Assembly (NCBI RefSeq): GCF_024435355.1
Contig: NZ_JAMJWG010000030.1
Location: forward strand, 34,962 to 98,961
Source: Streptomyces odontomachi
Lineage (GTDB): Bacteria > Actinomycetota > Actinomycetes > Streptomycetales > Streptomycetaceae
DNA: 64,000 bases
Reading direction: 5' to 3'
This document shows, in pieces, positions 8,947 to 20,011 of the stretch (position 1 is the first letter of the stretch; each line of letters starts with the position of its first letter). The notes below the pieces were generated by a model, which searched no databases, was not told where the DNA came from, and saw nothing but the letters and a program-made list of their open reading frames with translations. A program made the translations under genes and the position numbers.

Positions 8947-9027
8947 ACCCTCCGGCACCACACGACGCCCCCCGCAGCCCCCCGCGAGAGGTACCGCACC
9001 GGGAGCCCCTCAGGTCCAGGAGCGCAT

Positions 9028-9096
9028 CCCCGCCAGTCCCTTTCAATCCTCGCTATTCCCGCCAGTCCCTTTCAATCCTCGCTATTCCCGCCAGTC
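9028..9096. repeat. 29-bp tandem repeat
   Basis: Two exact 29-bp units (9028-9056 and 9057-9085, beginning cccgccagtccctttcaatc) and an 11-bp partial third are followed to about 9175 by looser catcccc/caatcc reiterations. The stretch lies in the convergent gap between fumarylacetoacetase and recQ. There are no spacers, so it is a minisatellite and not a CRISPR array. Confidence 0.85.
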
Positions 9097-9147
9097 CTCA
9101 TCACCCACGCCAATCCTCACCATCCCCATCAATCCCCGGCATCCCTA

Positions 9148-11367
9148 TCAGTCCCCGGCATCCCCGTCGGACAGCCCATCGAGAACCTGGTCCGCACCCG
9201 CACCCGCATCCGCATCCGCACCCGGCACGCCCCCGGAGTCCGCGGCAGCATCGCTGCCGGACTCCGCAGCGATCACCGCAAGTACCCCCTCCCCATATGT
9301 GTTCAGCTTCTTCTCCCCGACGCCGCTGATGCCGCTCAGCTCCGCAACCGACCGCGGCCGCAGCGCCGCGAACTCCCGCAACGTCGCGTCATGGAAGATC
9401 ACATACGCCGGAACGCCCTGCTCGCGCGCCTGCTCGGCGCGCCATGCGCGCAGCGCCTCGAAGAGCGGCATGGCGTCTTCCGGCAGATCGACGACGGTCT
9501 TGCCCCGCCTGCCGCCGCGCTCGGTGCCCTGCGCGCCGCCACCCGCGCGCTCCGGCTTCCCGGCGCGTGCCACCGAGGCCCGCTTCGGCTCCTTGCGCAG
9601 TGGCACCTTCCGCTCACCGCGCAGTGCCGCCGCGCTGGTGTCCGTCAGCACCAGCGTGCCGTACTCGCCCTCGACGGAGAGCAGGCTCTGGGCCAGCAGC
9701 TGCCGGAGGACGCCGCGCCACTCGGCCTCGCCGAGCTCCTCGCCGATGCCGAACACGGAGAGCTGGTCATGGTCGAACTGGATGACCTTGGCCGTCCGCC
9801 GGCCGAGCAGGATGTCGATGATCTGGCCGGCGCCGAACTTCTGCCGGCGCTCACGCTGCAACCGCACCACCGTGGACAGCACCTTCTGGGCCGCAACGGT
9901 GCCGTCCCACGTCTCGGGTGGGGTGAGGCAGCTGTCGCAGTTCCCACAGGCCTGCTGCTGCGGCTCCTGGCCGAAGTAGGTGAGCAGTTGGGCGCGGCGG
10001 CACTGGACCGTCTCGCACAGCGCGAGCATCGCGTCGAGGTGGGATCCGGCGCGCCTTCTGAACGTCTCGTCGCCCTCGCCGGACTGGATGAGCTTGCGCT
10101 GCTGTACGACGTCCTGGAGACCGTAGGCCATCCAGGCGGTGGACGGCAGGCCGTCACGGCCGGCACGGCCCGTCTCCTGGTAGTAGCCCTCCACGGACTT
10201 GGGCAGGTCCAGATGGGCGACGAAGCGGACGTCCGGCTTGTCGATGCCCATGCCGAAGGCGATCGTCGCGACCACCACCAGGCCGTCCTCGCGCAGGAAA
10301 CGCGACTGGTGGGCGGCGCGCGTCCCGGCGTCGAGGCCCGCGTGGTAGGGCACGGCCTCGATGCCGTGGTCCGACAGGTAGGCGGCGGTCTTCTCGACGC
10401 TGCTGCGCGACAGGCAGTACACGATGCCCGCGTCGCCCTCGTGCTCGGTGCGCAGGAAGGTCAGGAGCTGCTTCTTCGGGTCGGCCTTCGGGACGATGCG
10501 GTACTGGATGTTGGGCCGGTCGAAGCTGGCGACGAAGTGCCGTGCGTCCGGCATGCCGAGCCGCTGGGTGATCTCCTGGTGGGTGGCCTGGGTCGCGGTG
10601 GCCGTGAGCGCGATCCTCGGCACGTCCGGCCAGCGCTCGCCGAGCAGCGACAGGGACAGGTAGTCCGGCCGGAAGTCATGCCCCCACTGGGAGACGCAGT
10701 GCGCTTCGTCGATCGCGAAGACGGAGATCTTGGCGCGGCCCAGCAGGTCGAGCGAGCTGTCCAGGCGGAGCCGCTCCGGGGCGAGGTAGAGCAGGTCGAG
10801 CTCGCCGGCGAGGAACTCGGCCTCGACCAGCCGCCGCTCGTCCATGTCCTGGGTGGAATTGATGAACCCGGCGCGCACGCCGAGCGCCCGCAGGGCGTCG
10901 ACCTGGTCCTGCATGAGGGCGATCAGGGGGGAGACCACCACACCGGTGCCGGGCCGGACGAGGGCCGGGATCTGGTAGCAGAGCGATTTTCCGCCGCCGG
11001 TGGGCATCAGGACGACGGCGTCACCACCGGCGATCACATGCTCGATGACGGCTTCCTGCTCGCCGCGGAAGGACTCGTAGCCGAACACACGGTGGAGGGC
11101 GTGCAGGGCATCGGTCTCCCCGCTGGGCGCGGCGCCCGGGACCCACCGGGGGCCCTTCGGCTCCGCCGCCCACGGGTCCTCCTCCGCCTCGGACGCCCAC
11201 GGGTCCTCCCCCGGCTCCGCCGCCCACGGGTCGCCCTCCGGCTCCCACTGGTCATCCGGCGGCTCCGGCACCACTCCCGCCGCTTCCGCTGCTTCCGCCT
11301 TGCCACATGGCCCCGGCAGATCTGCCGGCGTCTCTGTCATCTCGGTGGTCCCGCCCGTCCCGCTCAT
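9148..11367 (-). CDS. recQ: RecQ-family ATP-dependent DNA helicase
   Basis: This is a 3'-5' DNA helicase for recombination and repair. Superfamily-2 motifs include Walker A MPTGGGKSLCYQ (about residue 120) and the DEAH box IDEAHCVSQWGHDFR (about 215). HYHAGLDAG-type and TIAFGMGIDKPDVR motifs follow. The RecQ zinc site has cysteines in CETVQCRR and CGNCDSC (about 450-480), followed by the winged-helix RQC region and a C-terminal HRDC domain (about 630-700). The start at 11367 (MSGTGGTTEM, 739 aa) has GGCAGGG just upstream; a longer open frame runs into repeat DNA and is rejected. The N-terminus carries acidic repeats of EDPWA(A/S)E type before the helicase core. The tail is Ala/Gly/Asp-rich. 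Confidence 0.9.
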   Translation of the reverse strand: MSGTGGTTEMTETPADLPGPCGKAEAAEAAGVVPEPPDDQWEPEGDPWAAEPGEDPWASEAEEDPWAAEPKGPRWVPGAAPSGETDALHALHRVFGYESFRGEQEAVIEHVIAGGDAVVLMPTGGGKSLCYQIPALVRPGTGVVVSPLIALMQDQVDALRALGVRAGFINSTQDMDERRLVEAEFLAGELDLLYLAPERLRLDSSLDLLGRAKISVFAIDEAHCVSQWGHDFRPDYLSLSLLGERWPDVPRIALTATATQATHQEITQRLGMPDARHFVASFDRPNIQYRIVPKADPKKQLLTFLRTEHEGDAGIVYCLSRSSVEKTAAYLSDHGIEAVPYHAGLDAGTRAAHQSRFLREDGLVVVATIAFGMGIDKPDVRFVAHLDLPKSVEGYYQETGRAGRDGLPSTAWMAYGLQDVVQQRKLIQSGEGDETFRRRAGSHLDAMLALCETVQCRRAQLLTYFGQEPQQQACGNCDSCLTPPETWDGTVAAQKVLSTVVRLQRERRQKFGAGQIIDILLGRRTAKVIQFDHDQLSVFGIGEELGEAEWRGVLRQLLAQSLLSVEGEYGTLVLTDTSAAALRGERKVPLRKEPKRASVARAGKPERAGGGAQGTERGGRRGKTVVDLPEDAMPLFEALRAWRAEQAREQGVPAYVIFHDATLREFAALRPRSVAELSGISGVGEKKLNTYGEGVLAVIAAESGSDAAADSGGVPGADADAGAGADQVLDGLSDGDAGD

Positions 11368-11484
11368 CGCCCTGCCCCCGTACGTCGTGTGTCGAGCACG
11401 ACAGCCACGATAGGGGGCCCCGCCGACAGGGCCCCGAGTTATCCACAGGGACGGCGCGCTTACGCGCCACGGCACCCCCGGTGC

Positions 11485-11690
11485 CGCAAGAGGGGCGCGG
11501 GGAACTGCGCGAGCGACCACCTACCGGCCGGTGGTCCGGCCGCTGCCGCAAAAAGGGGCGCGAGGAACTGCGCAAGCGACCATCCACCGGCCGGTGGCCC
11601 GGCCACGACGGAAACAGCCCCTTGGGGCGGTGACGACCTGACGGTCTCGTCGCGGCTGGTCGCGCAGTTCCCCGCGCCCCTTACCGGGCC
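11485..11690. repeat. Dispersed hairpin repeat (aggggcgcggggaactgcgc family), nuoN-recQ gap
   Basis: This is one copy set of a repeat family found at four sites in the window. It comprises aggggcgcggggaactgcgc at about 11491, a variant at about 11554, two (c)accggccggtggyccgg blocks, and the inverted arm cgcgcagttccccgcgcccc near 11660-11680. It fills most of the 340-bp gap between the end of nuoN and the start of recQ. It can fold into long GC-rich stems and may terminate nuo transcription. Confidence 0.75.
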
Positions 11691-11707
11691 ACGGCGCAGC
11701 AGTGGCC

Positions 11708-13357
11708 TTACCGCACGAACACCCCCGCCTGGCCCGCCAGGTCCAGGAAGTACTGCGGTGCCACGCCCAGGACCAGGGTGACGATGACGCCGAACGCGAT
11801 CGCCGTCGTGGTCAGGGGCGAGGGAACCGCGACCGTGGGGCCTTCCGGCTTCGGCTCGCTGAAGAACATCAGCACGATCACCCGGATGTAGAAGAACGCG
11901 GCGATCGCCGAGGAGATCACACCGACGATGACCAGCGGGGTGGCCCCGCCCTGCGCCGCCGCCTTGAACACCGCGAACTTGCCCGCGAACCCGGACGTCA
12001 GCGGAATGCCGGCGAAGGCCAGCAGGAACACCGCGAAGACCGCCGACACCAGGGGCGAACGCCGTCCGAGACCGGCCCACTTGGACAGGTGGGTGGCCTC
12101 GCCGCCCGCGTCGCGCACCAGCGTGACGACGGCGAACGCGCCGAGCGTCACGAACGAGTACGCGGCCAGGTAGAACAGCACGGACGAGACACCGTCGGGG
12201 GTCATCGCGATGACACCGGCGAGGATGAAGCCGGCGTGCGCGATGGACGAGTACGCCAGCAGCCGCTTGATGTCGGTCTGGGTGATCGCGACGATCGCAC
12301 CGCCCAGCATCGTGATGATCGCGACCGCCCACATGACCGGCCGCCAGTCCCACCGCATGCCCGGCAGCACCACGTACAGCAGCCGCAGCAGCGCACCGAA
12401 GGCCGCGACCTTGGTGGCCGCCGCCATGAAGCCGGTGACGGGCGTGGGCGCACCCTGGTAGACGTCCGGGGTCCACATGTGGAACGGCACGGCGCCGACC
12501 TTGAACAGCAGCCCCATGACGACCATGGCACCGCCGATCAGCAGCAGCGCGTCGTTGCCCATGGTGTTGGCGAGCGCCGGGTCGACGTTGGTCACGGTGC
12601 CGTCGACGACCTGCGCGATGGTGGCGTACGACACCGAGCCCGCGTAGCCGTACAGCAGCGCGATGCCGAACAGCGTGAACGCGGAAGCGAAGGCGCCGAG
12701 CAGGAAGTACTTGACCGCGGCCTCCTGCGACATGATCCGCTTGCGGCGGGCCACGGCGCACAGCAGGTAGAGCGGGAGCGAGAAGACCTCAAGGGCGACG
12801 AACAACGTCAGCAGGTCGTTCGCCGAGGGGAAGACCAGCATGCCGCCGATCGCGAAGAGCACCAGCGGGAAGACCTCGGTGGTGGTGAAGCCGGCCTTGA
12901 CGGCGGCCTTCTCCCCGTCGCTGCCCGGCACGGACGCGGCCTGTGCGGCGAACGAGTCGACGCGGTTGCCATGTGCCGACGGGTCCAGGCGCCGCTCCGC
13001 GAAGGTGAAGACGGCGACCAGGCCGGCCAGCAGGATGACGCCCTGGAGGAACAGCGCGGGTCCGTCGACCGCGATGGCGCCCATGGCCGCGATCCGGCCC
13101 TTGTTGGTCGCGTAGCCGCCGGCCGCGAGGCCGATGACCGCCGCGAACGCGGCCGCGAGCGCGACCACGGAGACGAACACCTGCGCGTAGTACCGCGACC
13201 TGCGAGGCACGAACGCCTCGACCAGGACGCCGACGACCGCAGCGCAGATGACGATCAGGGTGGGCGACAGCTGCCCGTATTCGATCTTCGGCGCGTCGAT
13301 CTTGGTGATCGGGTCGGCCGCGGTTGTCCACAGGCTGTGGACGGCTGTTGGGCTCAC
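11708..13357 (-). CDS. nuoN: NADH-quinone oxidoreductase subunit N
   Basis: This proton-pumping antiporter-like membrane subunit of respiratory complex I is the last gene of the nuoA-N operon. The 549-aa protein has about 14 predicted helices. The proton_antipo_M domain carries the conserved FKVGAVPFHMWTPDVYQGAP segment, the DIKRLLAYSSIAHAGF helix, and a Lys/Glu relay along the membrane axis. The ATG overlaps the nuoM stop by 4 bp (ATGA coupling). A long cytoplasmic or periplasmic loop after helix 3 includes charged residues around DGEKAAVKAG. Homology is clear throughout. Confidence 0.95.
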   Translation of the reverse strand: MSPTAVHSLWTTAADPITKIDAPKIEYGQLSPTLIVICAAVVGVLVEAFVPRRSRYYAQVFVSVVALAAAFAAVIGLAAGGYATNKGRIAAMGAIAVDGPALFLQGVILLAGLVAVFTFAERRLDPSAHGNRVDSFAAQAASVPGSDGEKAAVKAGFTTTEVFPLVLFAIGGMLVFPSANDLLTLFVALEVFSLPLYLLCAVARRKRIMSQEAAVKYFLLGAFASAFTLFGIALLYGYAGSVSYATIAQVVDGTVTNVDPALANTMGNDALLLIGGAMVVMGLLFKVGAVPFHMWTPDVYQGAPTPVTGFMAAATKVAAFGALLRLLYVVLPGMRWDWRPVMWAVAIITMLGGAIVAITQTDIKRLLAYSSIAHAGFILAGVIAMTPDGVSSVLFYLAAYSFVTLGAFAVVTLVRDAGGEATHLSKWAGLGRRSPLVSAVFAVFLLAFAGIPLTSGFAGKFAVFKAAAQGGATPLVIVGVISSAIAAFFYIRVIVLMFFSEPKPEGPTVAVPSPLTTTAIAFGVIVTLVLGVAPQYFLDLAGQAGVFVR

Positions 13358-14925
13358 CGTGCCGCCTCCACCTCGGGCTTGGGGTCCGTCTTATGGACGT
13401 CGGACATGGTCTGCTTGACGGCCGGGTTGACCACGTCGGTCAGCGGCTTCGGGTAGACGCCCAGGAAGATCAGCAGTGCGATCAGCGGGGCGACCACCAC
13501 CAGTTCACGCACCCGCAGGTCGGGCATGGCGGAGACCTCCGCCTTGACCGGACCCGTCATCGTGCGCTGGTAGAGGACGAGGACGTAGAGCGCGGCCAGC
13601 ACTATGCCGACGGTGGCGATGATGCCGATCACCGGATAGCGCGTGAACGTCCCGACCAGGACGAGGAACTCGCTGATGAACGGGGCGAGTCCGGGCAGCG
13701 AGAGGGTCGCGAGCCCGCCGATCAGGAAGGTGCCGGCGAGCACCGGTGCGACCTTCTGCACCCCGCCGTAGTCCGAGATCAACCGCGAGCCGCGCCGCGA
13801 GATCAGGAAGCCGGCCACCAGCATCAGGGCCGCGGTCGACAGACCGTGGTTGACCATGTAGAGCGTGGCACCGGACTGGCCCTGGCTGGTCATCGCGAAG
13901 ATGCCCAGGATGATGAAGCCGAAGTGCGAGATCGAGGCGTACGCCACCAGCCGCTTGATGTCGCGCTGGCCGACCGCGAGCAGCGCCCCGTAGACGATGC
14001 TGATCAGCGCCAGCACCAGGATCACCGGGGTCGCCCACTTGCTGGCCCCCGGGAAGAGCTGGAGGCAGAAGCGGAGCATCGCGAAGGTGCCGACCTTGTC
14101 GACGACGGCCGTGATCAGCACCGCCACCGGGGCGGTCGCCTCGCCCATCGCGTTCGGCAGCCAGGTGTGCAGCGGCCACAGCGGGGCCTTCACCGCGAAG
14201 GCGAAGAAGAACCCGAGGAACAGCCACCGCTCGGTGCTGGTCGCCATGTGCAGGGAGCCGCTCGCCCGGGCGTGGGCGATCTCGGTGAGCGAGAAGCTCC
14301 CCGCGACCACGTACAGGCCGATCACGGCGGCCAGCATGATCAGACCGCCGACCAGGTTGTAGAGCAGGAACTTGACCGCGGCGTAGGAGCGCTGGGCGGC
14401 CGCGTTCTCGTCGCTGCCGGAGTGCGCCCGGTCCCCGAAGCCTCCGATGAGGAAGTACATCGGGATGAGCATGGCTTCGAAGAGGATGTAGAAGAGGAAG
14501 ACGTCGGTGGCCTCGAAGGAGAGGATCACCATCGCCTCGACGGCCAGGATCAGGGCGAAGAAGCCCTGCGTGGGCCGCCACCGGCTGCTCTTCGTCTCCA
14601 GGGGGTCGGCGTCGTGCCAACCGGCCAGGATCACGAACGGGATCAGCAGCGCGGTCAGCGCCAGCAGCGCCACCCCGATGCCGTCCACGCCGAGTTCGTA
14701 CCGCACCCCGAAGTCCTTGATCCAGGAGTGCGATTCGGTCAGCTGGTACCGGGCGCCACCGGGCTCGAAGTCGGTGAGCACGATGGCGGCCAGCACGAGG
14801 GTGGCCAGCGAGAAGACCAGCGCGAGCCACTTCGCGGCGGTACGCCGGGCGGCCGGCACGGCGGCCGTGGCCACCGCGCCGACGGCCGGCACCGCCGCCG
14901 TAGCTGTCAGCAGAGGAAAGGACAT
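13354..14925 (-). CDS. nuoM: NADH-quinone oxidoreductase subunit M
   Basis: This is an antiporter-like proton-translocating subunit of complex I, 523 aa with about 14 helices. Recognisable motifs are LGVDGIGVALLALTALLIPF, FILFEAMLIPMYFLIGGFG (the conserved membrane Glu in the FE motif), KAPLWPLHTWLPNAM and DIKRLVAYASISHFGFI. It overlaps nuoN by 4 bp downstream and begins 5 bp after the nuoL stop, so all three antiporter subunits are co-translated. Length and motifs are typical. Confidence 0.95.
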   Translation of the reverse strand: MSFPLLTATAAVPAVGAVATAAVPAARRTAAKWLALVFSLATLVLAAIVLTDFEPGGARYQLTESHSWIKDFGVRYELGVDGIGVALLALTALLIPFVILAGWHDADPLETKSSRWRPTQGFFALILAVEAMVILSFEATDVFLFYILFEAMLIPMYFLIGGFGDRAHSGSDENAAAQRSYAAVKFLLYNLVGGLIMLAAVIGLYVVAGSFSLTEIAHARASGSLHMATSTERWLFLGFFFAFAVKAPLWPLHTWLPNAMGEATAPVAVLITAVVDKVGTFAMLRFCLQLFPGASKWATPVILVLALISIVYGALLAVGQRDIKRLVAYASISHFGFIILGIFAMTSQGQSGATLYMVNHGLSTAALMLVAGFLISRRGSRLISDYGGVQKVAPVLAGTFLIGGLATLSLPGLAPFISEFLVLVGTFTRYPVIGIIATVGIVLAALYVLVLYQRTMTGPVKAEVSAMPDLRVRELVVVAPLIALLIFLGVYPKPLTDVVNPAVKQTMSDVHKTDPKPEVEAAR

Positions 14926-14930
14926 CGGTA

Positions 14931-16826
<1,896 letters not shown>

Positions 16827-16841
16827 GATTCTTCCGACCCC

Positions 16842-17141
16842 TTACAGCTTCATCAGGCTGGCGTCGTCGACCGAGGCCGAATGGCGGGAACGGAACAGCG
16901 ACACGATGATCGCGAGCCCGACGACGACCTCCGCGGCGGCCACCACCATGGTGAAGAAGGCGATGATCTGGCCGTCGAGATTGCCGTGCAGCCTGGAGAA
17001 GACGACGAAGGCGAGGTTGCAGGCGTTGAGCATCAGCTCGACGCACATGAACACGACGATCGCGTTCCGCCTGATGAGCACGCCGGTGGCGCCGATCGTG
17101 AACAGCAGGGCCGCGAGATAGAGGTAGTAGACCGGATTCAC
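16842..17141 (-). CDS. nuoK: NADH-quinone oxidoreductase subunit K
   Basis: This small membrane subunit of complex I has 99 aa and three helices. Its conserved buried glutamates sit in VVFMCVELMLNACNLAF (helix 2) and MVVAAAEVVVGLAIIV (helix 3) and form part of the central proton channel. It overlaps nuoJ by 4 bp and is followed by nuoL. Length is exactly typical. Confidence 0.95.
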   Translation of the reverse strand: MNPVYYLYLAALLFTIGATGVLIRRNAIVVFMCVELMLNACNLAFVVFSRLHGNLDGQIIAFFTMVVAAAEVVVGLAIIVSLFRSRHSASVDDASLMKL

Positions 17142-17956
17142 TTGTTGGATGCCTCCTCGGTCCGCTCCCGCTCCAGGCGGTCGGCAGCACGCTCTTCCAG
17201 GGCCTTCAGGTCCTTCAGCGCCTCACCGGACACATCGCGGATCTGACCCCGGTCGCGCAGCGTCTGGCTGACCGTCAGCTCGGACGGGGTGCCGTCCGGG
17301 AGCAGGCCGGCGATGTCGACCGCGTTGTGCCGGGCGTAGACACCGGGGGCGGGCAGCGGGGGTACGTGCTTGCCCTCACGGATGCGCTGCTCGGACAACT
17401 CGCGCTGGGTCTTGGCGCGCTCGGTGCGCTCACGGTGGGTCAGCACCATCGCGCCGACCGCCGCGGTGATGAGCAGCGCACCGGTGATCTCGAAGGCGAA
17501 CACGTACTTGGTGAAGATCAGCTGGGCGAGGCCTTCCACGTTGCCGTTGGCGTTGGCCTTGCCGGTGCCGGCGAAGTCCTTGAGGGAGGCGTTGGCGATG
17601 CCGGCGACCAGCAGGATGCCGAAGCCGACGCCGCACAGGGCGGCGAGCCAGCGCTGGCCCTTGATGGTCTCCTTCAGGGAGTCGGCGGCGGTGACGCCGA
17701 CCAGCATCACCACGAAGAGGAACAGCATCATGATCGCGCCGGTGTAGACGACGATCTGCACGATCCCGAGGAAGTAGGCGCCGTTGGCCAGGTAGAAGAC
17801 CGCGAGGACGATCATGGTCCCGGCCAGGCACAGGGCACTGTGCACGGCCTTCCTCATCAGGATCGTGCCCAGGGCGCCGAGCACCGCGACGACCCCGAGG
17901 ACCCAGAACTGGAAGGCCTCACCGGTCGACGTGTGGTAGGCGGCGAGATTGCTCAT
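17138..17956 (-). CDS. nuoJ: NADH-quinone oxidoreductase subunit J
   Basis: This membrane subunit of complex I has 272 aa. The five-helix core ends near residue 175, with the conserved helix-3 segment AIMMLFLFVVMLVGV containing the pi-bulge region. Actinobacterial NuoJ proteins carry a long cytoplasmic tail, and here residues 175-272 are charged, ending in an Arg/Glu-rich helix (LERERTEEASNK). The ATG overlaps nuoI by 4 bp and the stop overlaps the nuoK start. Confidence 0.93.
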   Translation of the reverse strand: MSNLAAYHTSTGEAFQFWVLGVVAVLGALGTILMRKAVHSALCLAGTMIVLAVFYLANGAYFLGIVQIVVYTGAIMMLFLFVVMLVGVTAADSLKETIKGQRWLAALCGVGFGILLVAGIANASLKDFAGTGKANANGNVEGLAQLIFTKYVFAFEITGALLITAAVGAMVLTHRERTERAKTQRELSEQRIREGKHVPPLPAPGVYARHNAVDIAGLLPDGTPSELTVSQTLRDRGQIRDVSGEALKDLKALEERAADRLERERTEEASNK

Positions 17957-18621
17957 CGGCCGATCACCTTTCCGGATGCCGGTTCACCGGGGCCGAAGTC
18001 GGCGGCGGCCTCCTGAGGGGCCTCGCCCTTGGAGAAGGCGACCTGCCGCTCGGTGCCGGGCGCCGCGTGCGTCACCAGGCCGCGGTAGTAGTCCTGCTCG
18101 TCGGTGTCCGGGTACAGCGCGTGCGGGCTGTCGACCATGCCCTCCTCGAGCCCGGCGAGCAGCTGCTCCTTGGTGTAGATCAGGTTCTCGCGGCTGGAGT
18201 CGGCCAGTTCGAACTCGTTCGTCATCGTCAGCGCGCGGGTCGGGCACGCTTCGATGCACAGGCCGCAGAAGATGCAGCGGGCGTAGTTGATCTGGTAGAC
18301 GCGGCCGTAGCGCTCGCCCGGGGAGTAGCGCTCCTCGTCGGTGTTGTCCGCGCCTTCCACGTAGATCGCGTCGGCCGGGCAGGCCCAGGCGCACAGCTCG
18401 CAGCCGACGCACTTCTCCAGGCCGTCCGGATGGCGGTTGAGCTGGTGCCGGCCGTGGAACCGGGGCGCGGTGACCTTCTCCTGCTCCGGGTACTGCTCGG
18501 TCAGCCGCCGCTTGAACATGGCCTTGAAGGTCACGCCGAAGCCCGCCACCGGGTTCTGGAACCCTTCCTGGGGCTGCGGGGACTCTCCGGACTCGATCTG
18601 CTTGCGGGGTCGCTCAGCCAT
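17953..18621 (-). CDS. nuoI: NADH-quinone oxidoreductase subunit I
   Basis: This iron-sulfur subunit of the peripheral arm carries clusters N6a and N6b. Two 4Fe-4S ferredoxin motifs are plain: CVGCELCAWACP and CIFCGLCIEACP. The start at 18621 (MAERPRKQIES, 222 aa) is supported by GGAAAGGAGG 6 nt upstream; an in-frame codon seven residues earlier is less likely. It overlaps the end of nuoH by 8 bp and nuoJ by 4 bp. The C-terminal 60 residues after the clusters are acidic and longer than in the E. coli protein, as in other Streptomyces. Confidence 0.95.
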   Translation of the reverse strand: MAERPRKQIESGESPQPQEGFQNPVAGFGVTFKAMFKRRLTEQYPEQEKVTAPRFHGRHQLNRHPDGLEKCVGCELCAWACPADAIYVEGADNTDEERYSPGERYGRVYQINYARCIFCGLCIEACPTRALTMTNEFELADSSRENLIYTKEQLLAGLEEGMVDSPHALYPDTDEQDYYRGLVTHAAPGTERQVAFSKGEAPQEAAADFGPGEPASGKVIGR

Positions 18622-20011
18622 CGGACGCCTCCTTTCCGTCACTCACAGTATCGACGCCACCACTGACAACGAGTTCGGGTTCGTCGTCGCCACCCTCCGA
18701 GGAGCCCCAGCGCGGGCGCCGCCTCGGCACCGGCGGCATGGTCTGCCCGGGCAGCGGCGGCACGGGGAACCCGCCCGCCATCGGGTCGAAGGCCGGCGGC
18801 TCGGCACCGTCCTCGCCCTTGCCGCGGTCCCGGAAGGCGTCGGCGACGAACGACAGCAGCAGCACGACGAGGACCGCGCCGGCGACGTAGAGCACGATGT
18901 GCGAGAAGTTGTAGTTCTCGTTGCGCAGCGTCCGCACGGTCGCGACCAGCATCAGCCAGACCACGGAGACCGGGATGAGGACCTTCCAGCCGAGCTTCAT
19001 CAGCTGGTCGTAGCGGACCCGGGGCAGGGTGCCGCGCAGCCAGATGAAGAAGAACAGCAGCAGCTGCACCTTGATGACGAACCACAACAGCGGCCACCAA
19101 CCGTGGTTGGCGTTCGCCCAGAAGGTCGTGATGGGCCAGGGTGCCCGCCAACCGCCCAGGAACAGCGTCGTGGAGACCGCGGAGACGGTGACCATGTTGA
19201 CGTACTCGGCGAGCATGAACATCGCGAACTTGATCGACGAGTACTCGGTGTTGAAGCCGCCGACCAGGTCACCCTCGGACTCGGGCATGTCGAAAGGCGC
19301 CCGGTTGGTCTCGCCGACCATCGTGACGATGTAGATCAGGAACGACACCGGCAGCAGCAGGATGTACCAGCGGTCCTGCTGCTGCTCGACGATCCTGGAC
19401 GTCGACATCGAGCCCGAGTACAGGAACACCGAGGCGAACGCGGCGCCCATGGCGATCTCGTAGGAGATCATCTGCGCGCAGGAGCGCAGGCCGCCCAGCA
19501 GCGGGTACGTCGAGCCCGACGACCAGCCGGCGAGCACGATGCCGTAGATGCCGACCGAGGCGATCGCCAGGATGTACAGCATCGCGATCGGCAGGTCGGT
19601 GAGCTGCATCGCGGTGCGGGTACCGAAGATCGAGACCTCGTTGTCGGCAGGTCCGAACGGGATCACGGCGATCGCCATGAAGGCCGGGATCGCGGCGACG
19701 ATCGGCGCAAGGATGTAGACCACCTTGTCCGCGCGCTTGACGATCACGTCTTCCTTGAGCATCAGCTTCACGCCGTCGGCGAGCGACTGGAGCATGCCCC
19801 AGGGGCCGTGCCGGTTCGGGCCGATGCGCAGCTGCATCCAGGCGACGACCTTGCGCTCCCACACGATGGAGAAGAGCACCGTCACCATCAGGAAGGCGAA
19901 GCAGAACACCGCCTTGATGACGATCAGCCACCACGGATCGCCGCCGAAGGCCGACAGGTCCTCCGCGGCGAGCGGCGTCAGCGCCTGGGGCGCCGCGGCC
20001 AGGGGCGTCAT
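18614..20011 (-). CDS. nuoH: NADH-quinone oxidoreductase subunit H
   Basis: This membrane subunit forms the quinone-binding chamber of complex I, 465 aa. Conserved stretches include WERKVVAWMQLRIGPNRHGP, LQSLADGVKLMLKED, the loop VGETNRAPFDMPESEGDLVGGFNTEY (seen in parts) and ALFLGGW-like FLGGWRAPW. A Pro/Gly/Asp-rich C-terminal tail of about 70 residues follows the last helix and is characteristic of actinobacterial NuoH. It starts 4 bp inside nuoG and ends 8 bp inside nuoI. Confidence 0.95.
   Translation of the reverse strand: MTPLAAAPQALTPLAAEDLSAFGGDPWWLIVIKAVFCFAFLMVTVLFSIVWERKVVAWMQLRIGPNRHGPWGMLQSLADGVKLMLKEDVIVKRADKVVYILAPIVAAIPAFMAIAVIPFGPADNEVSIFGTRTAMQLTDLPIAMLYILAIASVGIYGIVLAGWSSGSTYPLLGGLRSCAQMISYEIAMGAAFASVFLYSGSMSTSRIVEQQQDRWYILLLPVSFLIYIVTMVGETNRAPFDMPESEGDLVGGFNTEYSSIKFAMFMLAEYVNMVTVSAVSTTLFLGGWRAPWPITTFWANANHGWWPLLWFVIKVQLLLFFFIWLRGTLPRVRYDQLMKLGWKVLIPVSVVWLMLVATVRTLRNENYNFSHIVLYVAGAVLVVLLLSFVADAFRDRGKGEDGAEPPAFDPMAGGFPVPPLPGQTMPPVPRRRPRWGSSEGGDDEPELVVSGGVDTVSDGKEASDG

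Noticed and set aside
9028..9096. CRISPR-like repeat (ctttcaatcc stretch)
   Set aside because: The copies are contiguous with no spacers and no cas genes are near.
8176..11781. Very long plus-strand open frame (about 1200 codons)
   Set aside because: It is antisense to recQ and overlaps fumarylacetoacetase, with Arg/Pro-rich composition typical of GC-rich shadow frames.
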